Source: Agathobaculum ammoniilyticum
GTDB taxonomy: Bacteria > Bacillota > Clostridia > Oscillospirales > Butyricicoccaceae
DNA length: 64,000 nucleotides
Assembly (NCBI RefSeq): GCF_025567315.1
Contig: NZ_JAOQJE010000003.1
Location: 62,001-126,000, forward strand
Direction: 5' to 3'
Part shown: positions 42,136 through 50,587 of the stretch, one piece after another
Layout of the letters: every line of letters starts with the position of its first letter
Position numbering within the stretch: the first letter of the stretch is position 1
The notes under the pieces: model-generated
What the model was told of the DNA's origin: nothing
Seen by the model: the letters and a program-made list of their open reading frames with translations, nothing else
Databases searched by the model: none
Position numbers and translations under genes: made by a program

Positions 42136-43173
42136 CTATCTGCCGGAAACGATGCGCAAAATATCCTGTCCAGTCACATAGACCATCAGCGCAAGCAGCA
42201 GCATAAGCCCCGCCGCGTGGATATATCCCTCATATTTGGGCGGCACCGGCTTGCGGCGGACCGCCTCGATCAGCAGGAATACCAGCCGCCCTCCGTCCAG
42301 GGCGGGCAGCGGCAGCAGGTTCATCACACCGAGGTTGATGGAAATAAACGCCACCAACTGCAAAAACGCCGATATGCTGTATCTGGCTGTGCTCGCCATC
42401 ACCTCTGCCACACCGACCGGTCCGGAAAGCTGGTCCACGCCGACCTGTCCCGTTACCAGCATGCCAAGGCTCGACCAGACGAGCCGCGCGTAATTTACCG
42501 AGGTGCGCGCCGCCATATTCAGGTGCATGCCAATGCTGTTCGGCTGTTCCGCGAAGTTCAGCCCGATCAGCATGCGGCCGTCCTCCCCCTCTATCGCTGG
42601 CGCCAGCGTGACCGCGGGCAGCGTTATTTTCCGCCCATCCCGCCGCACAACGACCTCGTAGACCGTATCCGTGCCGCGAGCCAGCGCGGTTTCAAAATCG
42701 CCGCGCAGCAAAATATGGTAGCCGTCCACCCGAAGGATCTCGTCCCCCGCCTGTAGGCCGCCCTCCGCTGCGGCGGTGCTTGCCGGATCCACGCTGTCAA
42801 GCGTGGAGACAACATAGCCCCCCTCCGGCCCGTTCGGCCGGATAACGGCAAGTACGATAAGGAAGCCGATCAGGAAATTCATCAGCGCGCCCGCCGCCAC
42901 GATCAGCATGCGGCGCGGCAGGCTCGCCTTGCCGAACGCGCGCTCGTTTTCGCTCTCTCCGTCCTCTCCCTCCATCACACACGCGCCGCCGAACGGCAGG
43001 AGCTTTAAGCAGTACAGCGTGCCGTTATGCTGCTTTTTGAGCAGCGTCGGCCCCATACCGATCCAGAATTCATTTACCTGAACCCCGCCGCGCTTGGCGG
43101 TGATAAAATGGCCGAATTCATGCACAATGACCAGAATGCCGAACGCTAATATAGCCAGAATGATTTGCAGCAA
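42136..43173 (-). CDS. rseP: RIP metalloprotease (site-2 protease)
   Basis: A 345-residue intramembrane zinc protease. The active site HExxH is in GILVIVHEFGHFITAKRGGV near residue 20, inside the first membrane helix. One PDZ domain follows (GLQAGDEILRVDGYHILLRG near residue 145). The second motif, NLLPLPALDGGRLVFLLIEA, near 290 supplies the third zinc ligand. It cleaves membrane-spanning anti-sigma factors or signal peptides. The start codon is TTG. Confidence 0.95.
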   Translation of the reverse strand: MLQIILAILAFGILVIVHEFGHFITAKRGGVQVNEFWIGMGPTLLKKQHNGTLYCLKLLPFGGACVMEGEDGESENERAFGKASLPRRMLIVAAGALMNFLIGFLIVLAVIRPNGPEGGYVVSTLDSVDPASTAAAEGGLQAGDEILRVDGYHILLRGDFETALARGTDTVYEVVVRRDGRKITLPAVTLAPAIEGEDGRMLIGLNFAEQPNSIGMHLNMAARTSVNYARLVWSSLGMLVTGQVGVDQLSGPVGVAEVMASTARYSISAFLQLVAFISINLGVMNLLPLPALDGGRLVFLLIEAVRRKPVPPKYEGYIHAAGLMLLLALMVYVTGQDILRIVSGR

Positions 43174-43194
43174 AGCAGTTCTCCTTTCAGCGGG

Positions 43195-44340
43195 TCAGAT
43201 CGGGCTGTGCGCGAGCACCAGCTCGCGCGCGGCGGCATCCGCCGCAAGGACGCCGTCCAGTGTGAGTTCCTTTTGACAGGGAATCGCGTCCAGCGCCCGG
43301 GCGACGCTTTCCGCAATCTCGGCAAAGCCGAGCCTGCCCGCGAGGAACAGGCCGACCGCCGCCTCGTTCGCCCCGTTGAGTACCGCGCCGCGGTCGCCCT
43401 TTTGCGCCGCCGCACGCTGGGCCAAGCCGAGCGCCGGAAACGCCTCGTAATCCGGCGCGAAAAAGGTCAGCTTTGCGGCCTCCGCCAAGCGCAGGCGCGG
43501 CACCTTGCAGGCCGCGCGTTGCGGCCAGGTCAGCGCGTATTGGATCGGCAGGCGCATATCCGGCAGTCCAAGCTGCGCGAGCACCGCGCCATCGTCAAAC
43601 TCAACCGCAGAATGCACGATGCTCTCGCGGTGGATCACGATTTCGATATCCTCCGGCGCCATGTCATACAGCCACATGGCTTCGATCAGCTCGAGCCCCT
43701 TATTCATCATGGTCGCGGAGTCAATGGTGATCTTCGCGCCCATCGACCAGTTAGGATGCGCGAGCGCCTGTTCTCTGGTCACATCCCGCATCTGCGCAGC
43801 GGTCCAGCCGAAAAATGGGCCGCCCGACGCAGTCAGGATGATTTTCGCCAGCCGGTTGCCCTGCGCCGCCTGCGCACACTGGAAAATCGCCGAATGCTCG
43901 GAATCCACTGGCAGGAGCTGCACGCCCTTTTCGCGCGCCGCGCGCATGACCAGCTCACCCGCACAGACCAGCGTCTCCTTGTTGGCCAGCGCAATGTCCT
44001 TGCCCGCGTCGATGGCGGCAAGCGTGGGCAACAGGCCAACCATGCCGACCACTGCGGTCACGACCATATCCGCGCCGCTCTCCGCGGCGCAGGCGGTCAA
44101 TCCCCCCATACCAGAGAGCACGCGGATATCCGTGTCCGCAAGTTTTATTTTCAGGTCGCGCGCCGCCGCCTCGTCAAATGCGCATACCATTTCAGGGTGC
44201 AGCGCGCGCGCCTGTTCCTCAAGTAAGTTTATGCGTTTATTCGTCGTCAATGCGACGACTTCAGCCCCAACCGACGGCAAAATATCGACAGTCTGCGTGC
44301 CGATCGAGCCGGTCGAGCCTAAAATCGCTATTTTTTTCAT
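43195..44340 (-). CDS. dxr: 1-deoxy-D-xylulose 5-phosphate reductoisomerase
   Basis: A 381-residue NADPH- and metal-dependent enzyme making MEP, the first committed isoprenoid step. ILGSTGSIGTQTVDI is the nucleotide loop. LLPVDSEHSAIFQC near residue 148 gives the metal-binding Asp and Glu. ILTASGGPFFGW and the NWSMGAKITIDSATMMNKGL stretch near 208 complete the catalytic site. It follows cdsA and precedes rseP in the operon. Confidence 0.96.
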   Translation of the reverse strand: MKKIAILGSTGSIGTQTVDILPSVGAEVVALTTNKRINLLEEQARALHPEMVCAFDEAAARDLKIKLADTDIRVLSGMGGLTACAAESGADMVVTAVVGMVGLLPTLAAIDAGKDIALANKETLVCAGELVMRAAREKGVQLLPVDSEHSAIFQCAQAAQGNRLAKIILTASGGPFFGWTAAQMRDVTREQALAHPNWSMGAKITIDSATMMNKGLELIEAMWLYDMAPEDIEIVIHRESIVHSAVEFDDGAVLAQLGLPDMRLPIQYALTWPQRAACKVPRLRLAEAAKLTFFAPDYEAFPALGLAQRAAAQKGDRGAVLNGANEAAVGLFLAGRLGFAEIAESVARALDAIPCQKELTLDGVLAADAAARELVLAHSPI

Positions 44341-44399
44341 TTCAACAGTCTCCTGTACGCGCCCCTGATGCGGCGCTTTGGCATCTTTCGGTCCTGCAC

Positions 44400-45218
44400 T
44401 TACCAGATCAGCCGGAACAGCATCTCCGCCATCGGCGCGACAAACAGCACGCTGTCGAACCGGTCGAGTACCCCGCCATGCCCTGGGAAGATATGGCCGT
44501 AATCCTTGATACCGGTCTGCCGTTTGATGACCGAGAAGGAAAGGTCCCCGATCTCGCCCAGCACCGCGCCCAGACCGCCAAGCACAGCCGCCGCCCAGAC
44601 CGGCATATCCAGATCGAGCAGGACATTCATCAGCAGCGCCGCAAGCATTACCAGAACCGCGCCGCCTATCACGCCGCCGATCGCGCCCTCAACCGTTTTT
44701 TTAGGGCTGACGACCGGCGCGAGCCTGTGCTTGCCGAAAAGCATGCCGGAAAACAGCGCGCAGGTATCCGCGCCCCACGCGGCGAGCAGCGGCAGCAGCA
44801 CGATGAACGGGCCGCTATGCTCCTCCATCTGGAAGATGCGCAGCAGGCTGAGCAGCAGGTAGGGTACCAGCAACGCGCCGAAAAAGGCCCACGGCACCTG
44901 CGAGGCGTTCATGCTGTCGTGAAAGCGCAGCAAAATCAGGAACGAGCCAACCAGCAGCAGGAACGCCAGACCACGCAGCGTCCAGTCCAGGGAAAACGGG
45001 GCCAATGACGAATGCCCCGCTGCGAGTAGAAGCGACACCAAGCCGCATAAGATCAGCTCCAGCCGGTTATGCACCAGCTTAGTCGAACCAAGCACCTCAT
45101 ACGTTGCCAGCACGCAAAGCGCGGCAAGCGCCGCTTCCAGCACAACAGGCGGGAACACATACAGCGCGAGCAGCACAAAAACAAAGCCGATCACGCCGAA
45201 CAACACTCTTGCTTTCAT
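44400..45218 (-). CDS. cdsA: Phosphatidate cytidylyltransferase
   Basis: A 272-residue polytopic enzyme making CDP-diacylglycerol from phosphatidate and CTP. About seven or eight membrane helices lie along it. The family signature near the C-terminus reads SVIKRQTGIKDYGHIFPGHG followed by GVLDRFDSVLFVAP, containing the catalytic aspartates. It lies between uppS and dxr as in most Firmicutes. Confidence 0.95.
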   Translation of the reverse strand: MKARVLFGVIGFVFVLLALYVFPPVVLEAALAALCVLATYEVLGSTKLVHNRLELILCGLVSLLLAAGHSSLAPFSLDWTLRGLAFLLLVGSFLILLRFHDSMNASQVPWAFFGALLVPYLLLSLLRIFQMEEHSGPFIVLLPLLAAWGADTCALFSGMLFGKHRLAPVVSPKKTVEGAIGGVIGGAVLVMLAALLMNVLLDLDMPVWAAAVLGGLGAVLGEIGDLSFSVIKRQTGIKDYGHIFPGHGGVLDRFDSVLFVAPMAEMLFRLIW

Positions 45219-45242
45219 ATCCTTGCACCCCGAACTTTCGGT

Positions 45243-45995
45243 TTATACCCCGCCGAAGCGGCGGTTTCTCTTGTTAAATGCGTTGATCGCCGCATCCATA
45301 TCCGCTGTTTTGAAATCCGGCCACAGCACATCCGTAAAATAATATTCCGAATAGGCGGATTGCCACAGCAGGAAATTCGAGGTCCTGACCTCGCCCGACG
45401 GCCGGATGATCAGATCCGGATCCGGCATATGGGCGGTGTACAGATGTGCGCCGATCGTCTGCTCGGTGATATCCCCCGGCGCCAGCGCGCCGGCCTGAAC
45501 CTCCCGCGCGATCGCGCGGACCGCGTTTTTGATTTCATCCCGTCCGCCGTAGTTGATGCACAGGGAGGCGGTCGCGGCATCCGGTCCCAGCCGGTCGGCG
45601 ATCCCGTCCACCTCCCGTATCTGCGCGCGGATATCCTCCGGCAGCGGCGACAGGTCGCCGAGCACACGCACGGCCACGCCGCGCTGGAACATGGTTTCCG
45701 CCGCCTCTTTCAGATAGGTGCGGAACAGGTTCATCAGCGCGTCCACCTCCTCCTGCGGGCGCTTCCAGTTCTCGGTGGAAAACGCATATACCGTGAAGTA
45801 CTGCACGCCGATATCCTTGCAGTAGGTCGCGATCGTGCGAAAGGTTTCCGCGCCGACCTTATGCCCCGCCTGACGCGGCAGGCCGCGTTTTTTCGCCCAG
45901 CGCCCATTTCCATCCATAATGACCGCGATATGGCGCGGTACCGGCCGGTCCGCCGGCACGGGCGCTCTTTTCCTTTTCCGTGTAAACAGGCCCAA
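45243..45995 (-). CDS. uppS: Isoprenyl transferase (undecaprenyl diphosphate synthase)
   Basis: A 250-residue cis-prenyltransferase elongating farnesyl diphosphate to the C55 carrier of cell-wall synthesis. RHIAVIMDGNGRWAKKRGLP near residue 22 holds the catalytic aspartate. TVYAFSTENWKRPQEEV and LCINYGGRDEIKNAVRA follow. DLIIRPSGEVRTSNFLLWQS near 200 binds the substrate phosphates. The start codon is TTG after GGGGGAAG; the upstream hairpin 46013-46038 may slow or modulate transcription. Confidence 0.95.
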   Translation of the reverse strand: MGLFTRKRKRAPVPADRPVPRHIAVIMDGNGRWAKKRGLPRQAGHKVGAETFRTIATYCKDIGVQYFTVYAFSTENWKRPQEEVDALMNLFRTYLKEAAETMFQRGVAVRVLGDLSPLPEDIRAQIREVDGIADRLGPDAATASLCINYGGRDEIKNAVRAIAREVQAGALAPGDITEQTIGAHLYTAHMPDPDLIIRPSGEVRTSNFLLWQSAYSEYYFTDVLWPDFKTADMDAAINAFNKRNRRFGGV

Positions 45996-46084
45996 CTATA
46001 CTTCCCCCATGCAAAGGGGCGGCGCTCCCGCCGCCCCCACGTTATTTTCAGCTTTCCAGGGCAGGACGGTCCTCTTTCGAGACA

Positions 46085-46639
46085 TTACACTTCCGCCAGC
46101 TCCTTGGACTTCTTCGCGACCATACCGTCGATCTCCTTGACGTACTTATCGGTCAGCTTCTGCATTTTCTCCTCGCCCTCGTGCAGCTCGTCCTCGGTCA
46201 TCTCGCTCTTTTTCTGCGCTGCCTTGAACTTTTCAATCGCGTCGCGCCGGATATTGCGCAGCGCGACCTTGGCTTCCTCGCCGGTCTTGGACACGCCCTT
46301 GATCAGCTCCTTACGGCGCTCCTCTGTCAGCGGCGGGAAATTCAGCCGGATCTGCTTGCCATCGTTCTGGGGGTTGATGCCCAGGTCCGAGGTCTGGATC
46401 GCCTTTTCAATCGCCTTGAGAACCGAAGCGTCCCAGGGCTGGATCGAAAGCGAGCGCGGGTCGGGCGTCGCGATGGCCGCCACCTGGTTGAGCGGGGTCG
46501 GCGCGCCGTAATACTCGACCGTGATCTTATCCAGCACCGCGGGATTGGCCCGTCCTGCGCGGACTGCGGCCAGCTCCTTTGCCAGCACGTCGAGCGTTTT
46601 CTTCATTTTTTCCTCATACGCGGTCAGTTGAGCTTTCAT
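46085..46639 (-). CDS. frr: Ribosome recycling factor
   Basis: A 184-residue two-domain protein that splits the post-termination ribosome with EF-G. The conserved VRAGRANPAVLDKITVEYYG, LNQVAAIATPDPRSLSIQPW and RLNFPPLTEERRKELIKGVS elements are all present. It is the second gene after pyrH. Confidence 0.97.
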   Translation of the reverse strand: MKAQLTAYEEKMKKTLDVLAKELAAVRAGRANPAVLDKITVEYYGAPTPLNQVAAIATPDPRSLSIQPWDASVLKAIEKAIQTSDLGINPQNDGKQIRLNFPPLTEERRKELIKGVSKTGEEAKVALRNIRRDAIEKFKAAQKKSEMTEDELHEGEEKMQKLTDKYVKEIDGMVAKKSKELAEV

Positions 46640-46640
46640 T

Positions 46641-47363
46641 TTAATTTTCCTCCTCTACGATCGTGCCGATCTTTTCACCGCACACTGCACGGTAAATATT
46701 TTCCGGATCGGAAAGTGCAAACACCAAAATCGGAATGTGGTTATCCATGGAAAGCGAAGTTGCAGTGGTATCCATTACGCCCAAGCCCTGATTAAGCACA
46801 TCCATGTAGGAAAGGTGGTCATATTTTTTTGCGTTCGGGTTTTTCGCCGGGTCGGAATCATACACACCGTCCACATTTTTGGCCAGCAGGATGACTTCCG
46901 CGCCGATTTCTGCCGCCCGCAGAACCGCCGCGGTGTCGGTCGAGAAAAATGGGTTGCCCGTGCCGCAGCCGAAAATGACCACGCGGCCTTTTTCCAAGTG
47001 GCGCGTCGCGCGCTGACGGATGTACGGCTCTGCGATGCGGTTCATCTCGATCGCGGTCTGCACGCGCACCGGCACGCCGCGCTGCTCGAGCGCGTCCGCC
47101 AGCGCAAGGGCGTTGATTGTGGTGGCCAGCATCCCCATATGGTCGGCGCGGGTGCGCTCCATCTTGCCGCCGCCGTCCTTGACGCCGCGCCAGAAGTTGC
47201 CGCCGCCTACTACAACGCCGATCTCGCAACCCTGCTCGTTGCACTTCTTGATCACATCGCACACCGGTCCGATCACATCAAAATTCAGCCCGAAATGCTT
47301 GTCACCCGCAAGGGCTTCGCCGCTGATTTTGATCAGTACGCGTTTATATTTGTGTGCTTCCAT
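46641..47363 (-). CDS. pyrH: UMP kinase
   Basis: A 240-residue amino-acid-kinase-fold enzyme phosphorylating UMP to UDP. VLIKISGEALAGDKHFGLNF, GVVVGGGNFWRGVKDGGGKM and FGCGTGNPFFSTDTAAVLRA near residue 135 are diagnostic. The start at 47363 has AGGAG 8 bases upstream. It is the first gene of the frr-uppS-cdsA-dxr-rseP-ispG-polC block. The rpsB-tsf genes that usually precede it are absent, replaced by a divergent ABC transporter. Confidence 0.96.
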   Translation of the reverse strand: MEAHKYKRVLIKISGEALAGDKHFGLNFDVIGPVCDVIKKCNEQGCEIGVVVGGGNFWRGVKDGGGKMERTRADHMGMLATTINALALADALEQRGVPVRVQTAIEMNRIAEPYIRQRATRHLEKGRVVIFGCGTGNPFFSTDTAAVLRAAEIGAEVILLAKNVDGVYDSDPAKNPNAKKYDHLSYMDVLNQGLGVMDTTATSLSMDNHIPILVFALSDPENIYRAVCGEKIGTIVEEEN

Positions 47364-47399
47364 ATTCCACACTCCTCTTGCTTCATTTTCCTGTTTTCT

Positions 47400-47428
47400 A
47401 TTCTACCCTATCACGGCTCATTTTGCAA
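47400..47428 (-). promoter_or_regulatory. Promoter of the pyrH operon
   Basis: TTGCAA, a 17-base spacer and TAGAAT read toward pyrH, about 35 bases before its start codon. Confidence 0.65.
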
Positions 47429-47531
47429 AGGGTTTTAGCGATTTTCAATCGAAACCGCGAGCGGTGCGGCCGCTCCCCCACTTTCGGGCGGCGCCCCGAC
47501 TTTTTGCTCCTCCCCCGTTCCGAAAAAGTGG

Positions 47532-47580
47532 TTGACAATCCCGCTTTTTCGTTGTATTATTGTATCATTAATTTAATACA
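47532..47580 (+). promoter_or_regulatory. Promoter with start-site palindrome for the ABC transporter
   Basis: TTGACA (47532) and TATTAT (47555) are separated by 17 bases. Directly after the -10 box, 47561-47580, lies TGTATCATTAATTTAATACA, whose outer arms TGTAT/ATACA are inverted. A protein bound there would cover the transcription start, so repression is likely. Confidence 0.65.
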
Positions 47581-47599
47581 TTGGTATGGAGGTTTTTTT

Positions 47600-48364
47600 A
47601 TGCTGCTTACAGTGGATGGTTTGGTAAAGGAATATGTGACCCGCTTTGGCGGGCGCAGGGTGCCTGCGCTGCGCGGCGTCAGCTTCTCAGTGGAACAGGG
47701 CGAATTTGTTGCCGTAATGGGGGAAAGCGGCAGCGGCAAAACCACACTGCTCACCCTGCTCGCCGCGCTCGACCGACCGACGGATGGGCGGATCCTGCTC
47801 AATGGAGAGGATATGGCCGCGATCCCCAGCCGCGCTCTCTCCGCCTTCCGGCGGGACCGGCTGGGCTTTATCTTCCAGGACTGCAACCTGCTGGACACGC
47901 TTTCTCTTCGGGAAAATATCGTTTTCCCGCTTGTGTTGGCGGGAACCGCCCGCAGCGAGATGGAAGCCCGCCTGCTTCCTCTGACCGGACGGCTGGGCAT
48001 CACACCGCTGCTCGAAAAATTCCCGTACGAGGTATCCGGCGGCGAGCGCCAGCGCGCCGCAGCCGCCCGCGCGCTGATCACACGCCCCGACCTGCTCCTT
48101 GCGGATGAACCGACCGGCGCGCTCGATTCCGGCTCGGCTGCGCAGCTGCTCGGCATGCTGGACGAATGTAACGCGGAGGGACAAACCACCGTCATGGTCA
48201 CCCACAGTCTGGACGCGGCGAGCCATGCCTCGCGCGTTTTATTCCTGCGCGACGGCCTGATTGCGGGCGAGGCGTGCCGAGAGGGGCTGGCGCGCGCGGA
48301 CTTTTACCCCCGCCTTGCCGCCTGTCAGACCGCGCTGCAGCAGGGAGGTGTCCGTCTTGCGTAA
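47600..48364 (+). CDS. ABC transporter ATP-binding protein (LolD/BceA-like)
   Basis: A 254-residue ATPase with Walker A VMGESGSGKTTLLTLLAALD near residue 40, the Q-loop in GFIFQDCNLLDTLSLRENIV, the signature EVSGGERQRAAAARALITRP and Walker B LLLADEPTGALDSGSA. It belongs to the MacB/BceA group that energises FtsX-type permeases. Bce-type modules usually have a two-component system beside them, but none is seen here. ATG at 47600 follows GGAGG. It overlaps the permease gene by 8 bases. Confidence 0.92.
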   Translation: MLLTVDGLVKEYVTRFGGRRVPALRGVSFSVEQGEFVAVMGESGSGKTTLLTLLAALDRPTDGRILLNGEDMAAIPSRALSAFRRDRLGFIFQDCNLLDTLSLRENIVFPLVLAGTARSEMEARLLPLTGRLGITPLLEKFPYEVSGGERQRAAAARALITRPDLLLADEPTGALDSGSAAQLLGMLDECNAEGQTTVMVTHSLDAASHASRVLFLRDGLIAGEACREGLARADFYPRLAACQTALQQGGVRLA

Positions 48365-49766
48365 CACGCTGCTCCCCCGCCTCGCCCTGCGCGGCCTGTA
48401 CGGAAACCGCCGCCTGTACCTGCCGTTCCTGCTTGCAACCGCTTTCATGGCAATGGTGTATTTTGTGATCGCCGCCTTTGTATATAACGAATCGTTCGGG
48501 CGGAGCATCCCGAACGGCGGGAATATCCAAATCCTGATGAGCGTGGGGTATTTCCTGATGCCGGTCGTCCTCCTGCCGTTTCTGGTCTATATTTACAGCT
48601 ACCTGCTCAAAAACCGCAGCCGCGAGCTGGCCTTGTATGCCATTCTCGGGCTGGGCCGCCGCCATATCGCCGTAATCCTGCTGATTGAAAACACGCTCTG
48701 CTTTGCGCTGTGCATCCTGCTGGGCGCTGGCGGCGGCGCGCTGGTCTGCCCACTCGTCTTTCGCGGCCTGCTGGCTGCGCTCGGCATCCCGTCCGGCATT
48801 GTCTGGGGCCTTTCTTTCCCACCCCTGCTCGCGACGGTCAAGGTTTTCGCCGCCTGCTTCGCCGTACTCGTTGTGATCGGCGTATGGCGGGCCGCACGTA
48901 CCCAGCCCTGCTCACTGCTGCGCGAACAGACCCAAGGGGAACGTCCCATGCGCGGCCGCCTGCTGGCCGCCATACTCGGCTCATCTTGTCTGTTCGCCGC
49001 ATATTTTCTCTCCCTGACCAGCGGAAGAAGCGCCACGCTGGCCAGCTTCACGCTGGCACTGCTGCTAGTCATCCTCGGCACCTACGGCGTGTTCACCGGC
49101 GTCATCGCCGAGGTTTTGCGCCGCCTGCGCAAAGGGCCGCGCTTTTACACGGACGCTTCGGAATTTGTTGTCGTCTCCGGCCTGCAGCACCGGCTGCGCA
49201 AAAACGCGGCTGGGCTGGTTAATATCTGCCTGTTCGGCTGCGCCGCCCTGTTCACGCTTTGCTGCTCGCTCTGCGTCCTGTTCGGACAGGGTGCGGTGAT
49301 CGCCCGCGTGGGGCAGACGATCACAAACAGCCAGTCCGGCATCAACTTTACCAACGTGACCGTGGAGGACATCACCTTGATGTTCACCACGCTCGCCTTT
49401 CTCGGCGTCTTTTTCGTACTGGTTTTTTTGGCCTGCACCTCGCTGGTCCTATACTACAAGCAACTTTCCGAGGGCATAGAGGACGCCGGCCGCTTCCGCA
49501 TCCTGCGCTCGATCGGCCTGTCTGATGAAATGACGGTGCGCACAGCCCGCCGGCAGCTTCGCGTTGTATTCCTGCTGCCGCTGGGCGGGACCCTGCTGCA
49601 TATTGCGTTCGCCACGCCTTTCCTCTCCACCTTCATGGGTCTCATTTCGATCGACACGCCGCTGGTGCTGTACGGCAGCATCGCGCTTTCCATGCTGGTG
49701 TTCGCGCTGTTTTACCTTATCTGCTACCAGATCACGATACGCGCCTATCTGCGCACGGTCGCATAG
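48357..49766 (+). CDS. ABC transporter permease, FtsX/BceB-like
   Basis: About 469 residues with roughly eight membrane helices in two groups. The FtsX-like domains are LVYIYSYLLKNRSRELALYA near residue 75 and SLVLYYKQLSEGIEDAGRFR near residue 365. It is shorter than BceB (about 650 residues) because the large extracellular domain is mostly missing. It likely exports or senses a peptide or lipid substrate. The start is TTG at 48357, 6 bases after GGAGGTG. No ATG fits, and the overlap with the ATPase makes coupling likely. Confidence 0.85.
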   Translation: MRNTLLPRLALRGLYGNRRLYLPFLLATAFMAMVYFVIAAFVYNESFGRSIPNGGNIQILMSVGYFLMPVVLLPFLVYIYSYLLKNRSRELALYAILGLGRRHIAVILLIENTLCFALCILLGAGGGALVCPLVFRGLLAALGIPSGIVWGLSFPPLLATVKVFAACFAVLVVIGVWRAARTQPCSLLREQTQGERPMRGRLLAAILGSSCLFAAYFLSLTSGRSATLASFTLALLLVILGTYGVFTGVIAEVLRRLRKGPRFYTDASEFVVVSGLQHRLRKNAAGLVNICLFGCAALFTLCCSLCVLFGQGAVIARVGQTITNSQSGINFTNVTVEDITLMFTTLAFLGVFFVLVFLACTSLVLYYKQLSEGIEDAGRFRILRSIGLSDEMTVRTARRQLRVVFLLPLGGTLLHIAFATPFLSTFMGLISIDTPLVLYGSIALSMLVFALFYLICYQITIRAYLRTVA

Positions 49767-49770
49767 GAAA

Positions 49771-49797
49771 ACGCACCCCAGCCAAACTGGGGTGCGT
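49771..49797. terminator. Terminator after the ABC transporter
   Basis: The stem ACGCACCCCAG / CTGGGGTGCGT, followed by CCGCTTATTTTT. It may also close the convergent EcsC-type gene. Confidence 0.7.
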
Positions 49798-49801
49798 CCG
49801 C

Positions 49802-50572
49802 TTATTTTTCCCTGTTCTCCTGTTCGAGCAGCCAGCGCCGCTCGTATGCCCGTGCAGCACAGGCCGTGACGCGCCGGTAGACCGGAACATTCCGCAAACC
49901 GCCCGCCAGGCCGACCAGCGGCAGCCCCTGCACGAACTTTGCCGTGAGCATCTCCTCCGCAAGCCGTCCGGCCGCCGCGTCCATACATTCCTCCAAAGAG
50001 GGTAAGGCGCCGCCGGCCGCCACCGCCTCCGCGGACGCCGCAAACCGCTCGCGCTCCTCTCCCTTGCTGAGCGAAGCCGCGACCAACAGGAGCAGGTAGC
50101 GGCGCTCCCTGTCGCTGTGACAATCAAAGCCATAGCTAAGCGCGATACGGTAAAGCCCGCGCAGCAGACCGCCGAGGAACAAGGGGATATCCGGCAGGCC
50201 GATCCCCAGCACGCCCAGCGCCGCGCCCTCCGCCAGAGCGACGCCCGTACCGCCCCGCACAGCCGACCGCGCGCCGCGGCGCAAACGGCGCAGCCGCGCC
50301 CCTGTCGCTTTCGTCCGCACTGCGGCGGCATACTGCTCATAGCGTCCGCAGAGCTGGTCGGCGTCATAAGTTTTGCCGATCAGCCCTTCCCCCTTTTCAA
50401 ACACCAGCCGGAACCCCTTGCAGAACGCCAGTTCCAGCTTGCCGCGCAGGCCGTCCGGTATCTTGTCCTGTACGGTGGCAAAAACAGACGGCTTTGCTTT
50501 TTCATACCGTGCCGCCGCGCGTTTTTCCTGCTTTTCCAAGCGTTCCAGCCGCCTGCGTCCCGCTCTTTCCAC
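49802..50572 (-). CDS. EcsC-family protein
   Basis: 256 residues matching the EcsC family, whose founder is the third gene of the Bacillus ecs ABC locus. A basic coiled-coil-like start (ERAGRRRLERLEKQEKRAAA) is followed by a glycine-rich membrane-associating region GVALAEGAALGVLGIGLPDI near residue 110. The conserved FVQGLPLVGLAGGLRNVPVY lies near 215. The function is unknown. The start is GTG at 50572. It faces the ABC transporter but is not in its operon. Confidence 0.8.
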   Translation of the reverse strand: MERAGRRRLERLEKQEKRAAARYEKAKPSVFATVQDKIPDGLRGKLELAFCKGFRLVFEKGEGLIGKTYDADQLCGRYEQYAAAVRTKATGARLRRLRRGARSAVRGGTGVALAEGAALGVLGIGLPDIPLFLGGLLRGLYRIALSYGFDCHSDRERRYLLLLVAASLSKGEERERFAASAEAVAAGGALPSLEECMDAAAGRLAEEMLTAKFVQGLPLVGLAGGLRNVPVYRRVTACAARAYERRWLLEQENREK

Positions 50573-50587
50573 GCGTGATTACGCCGT

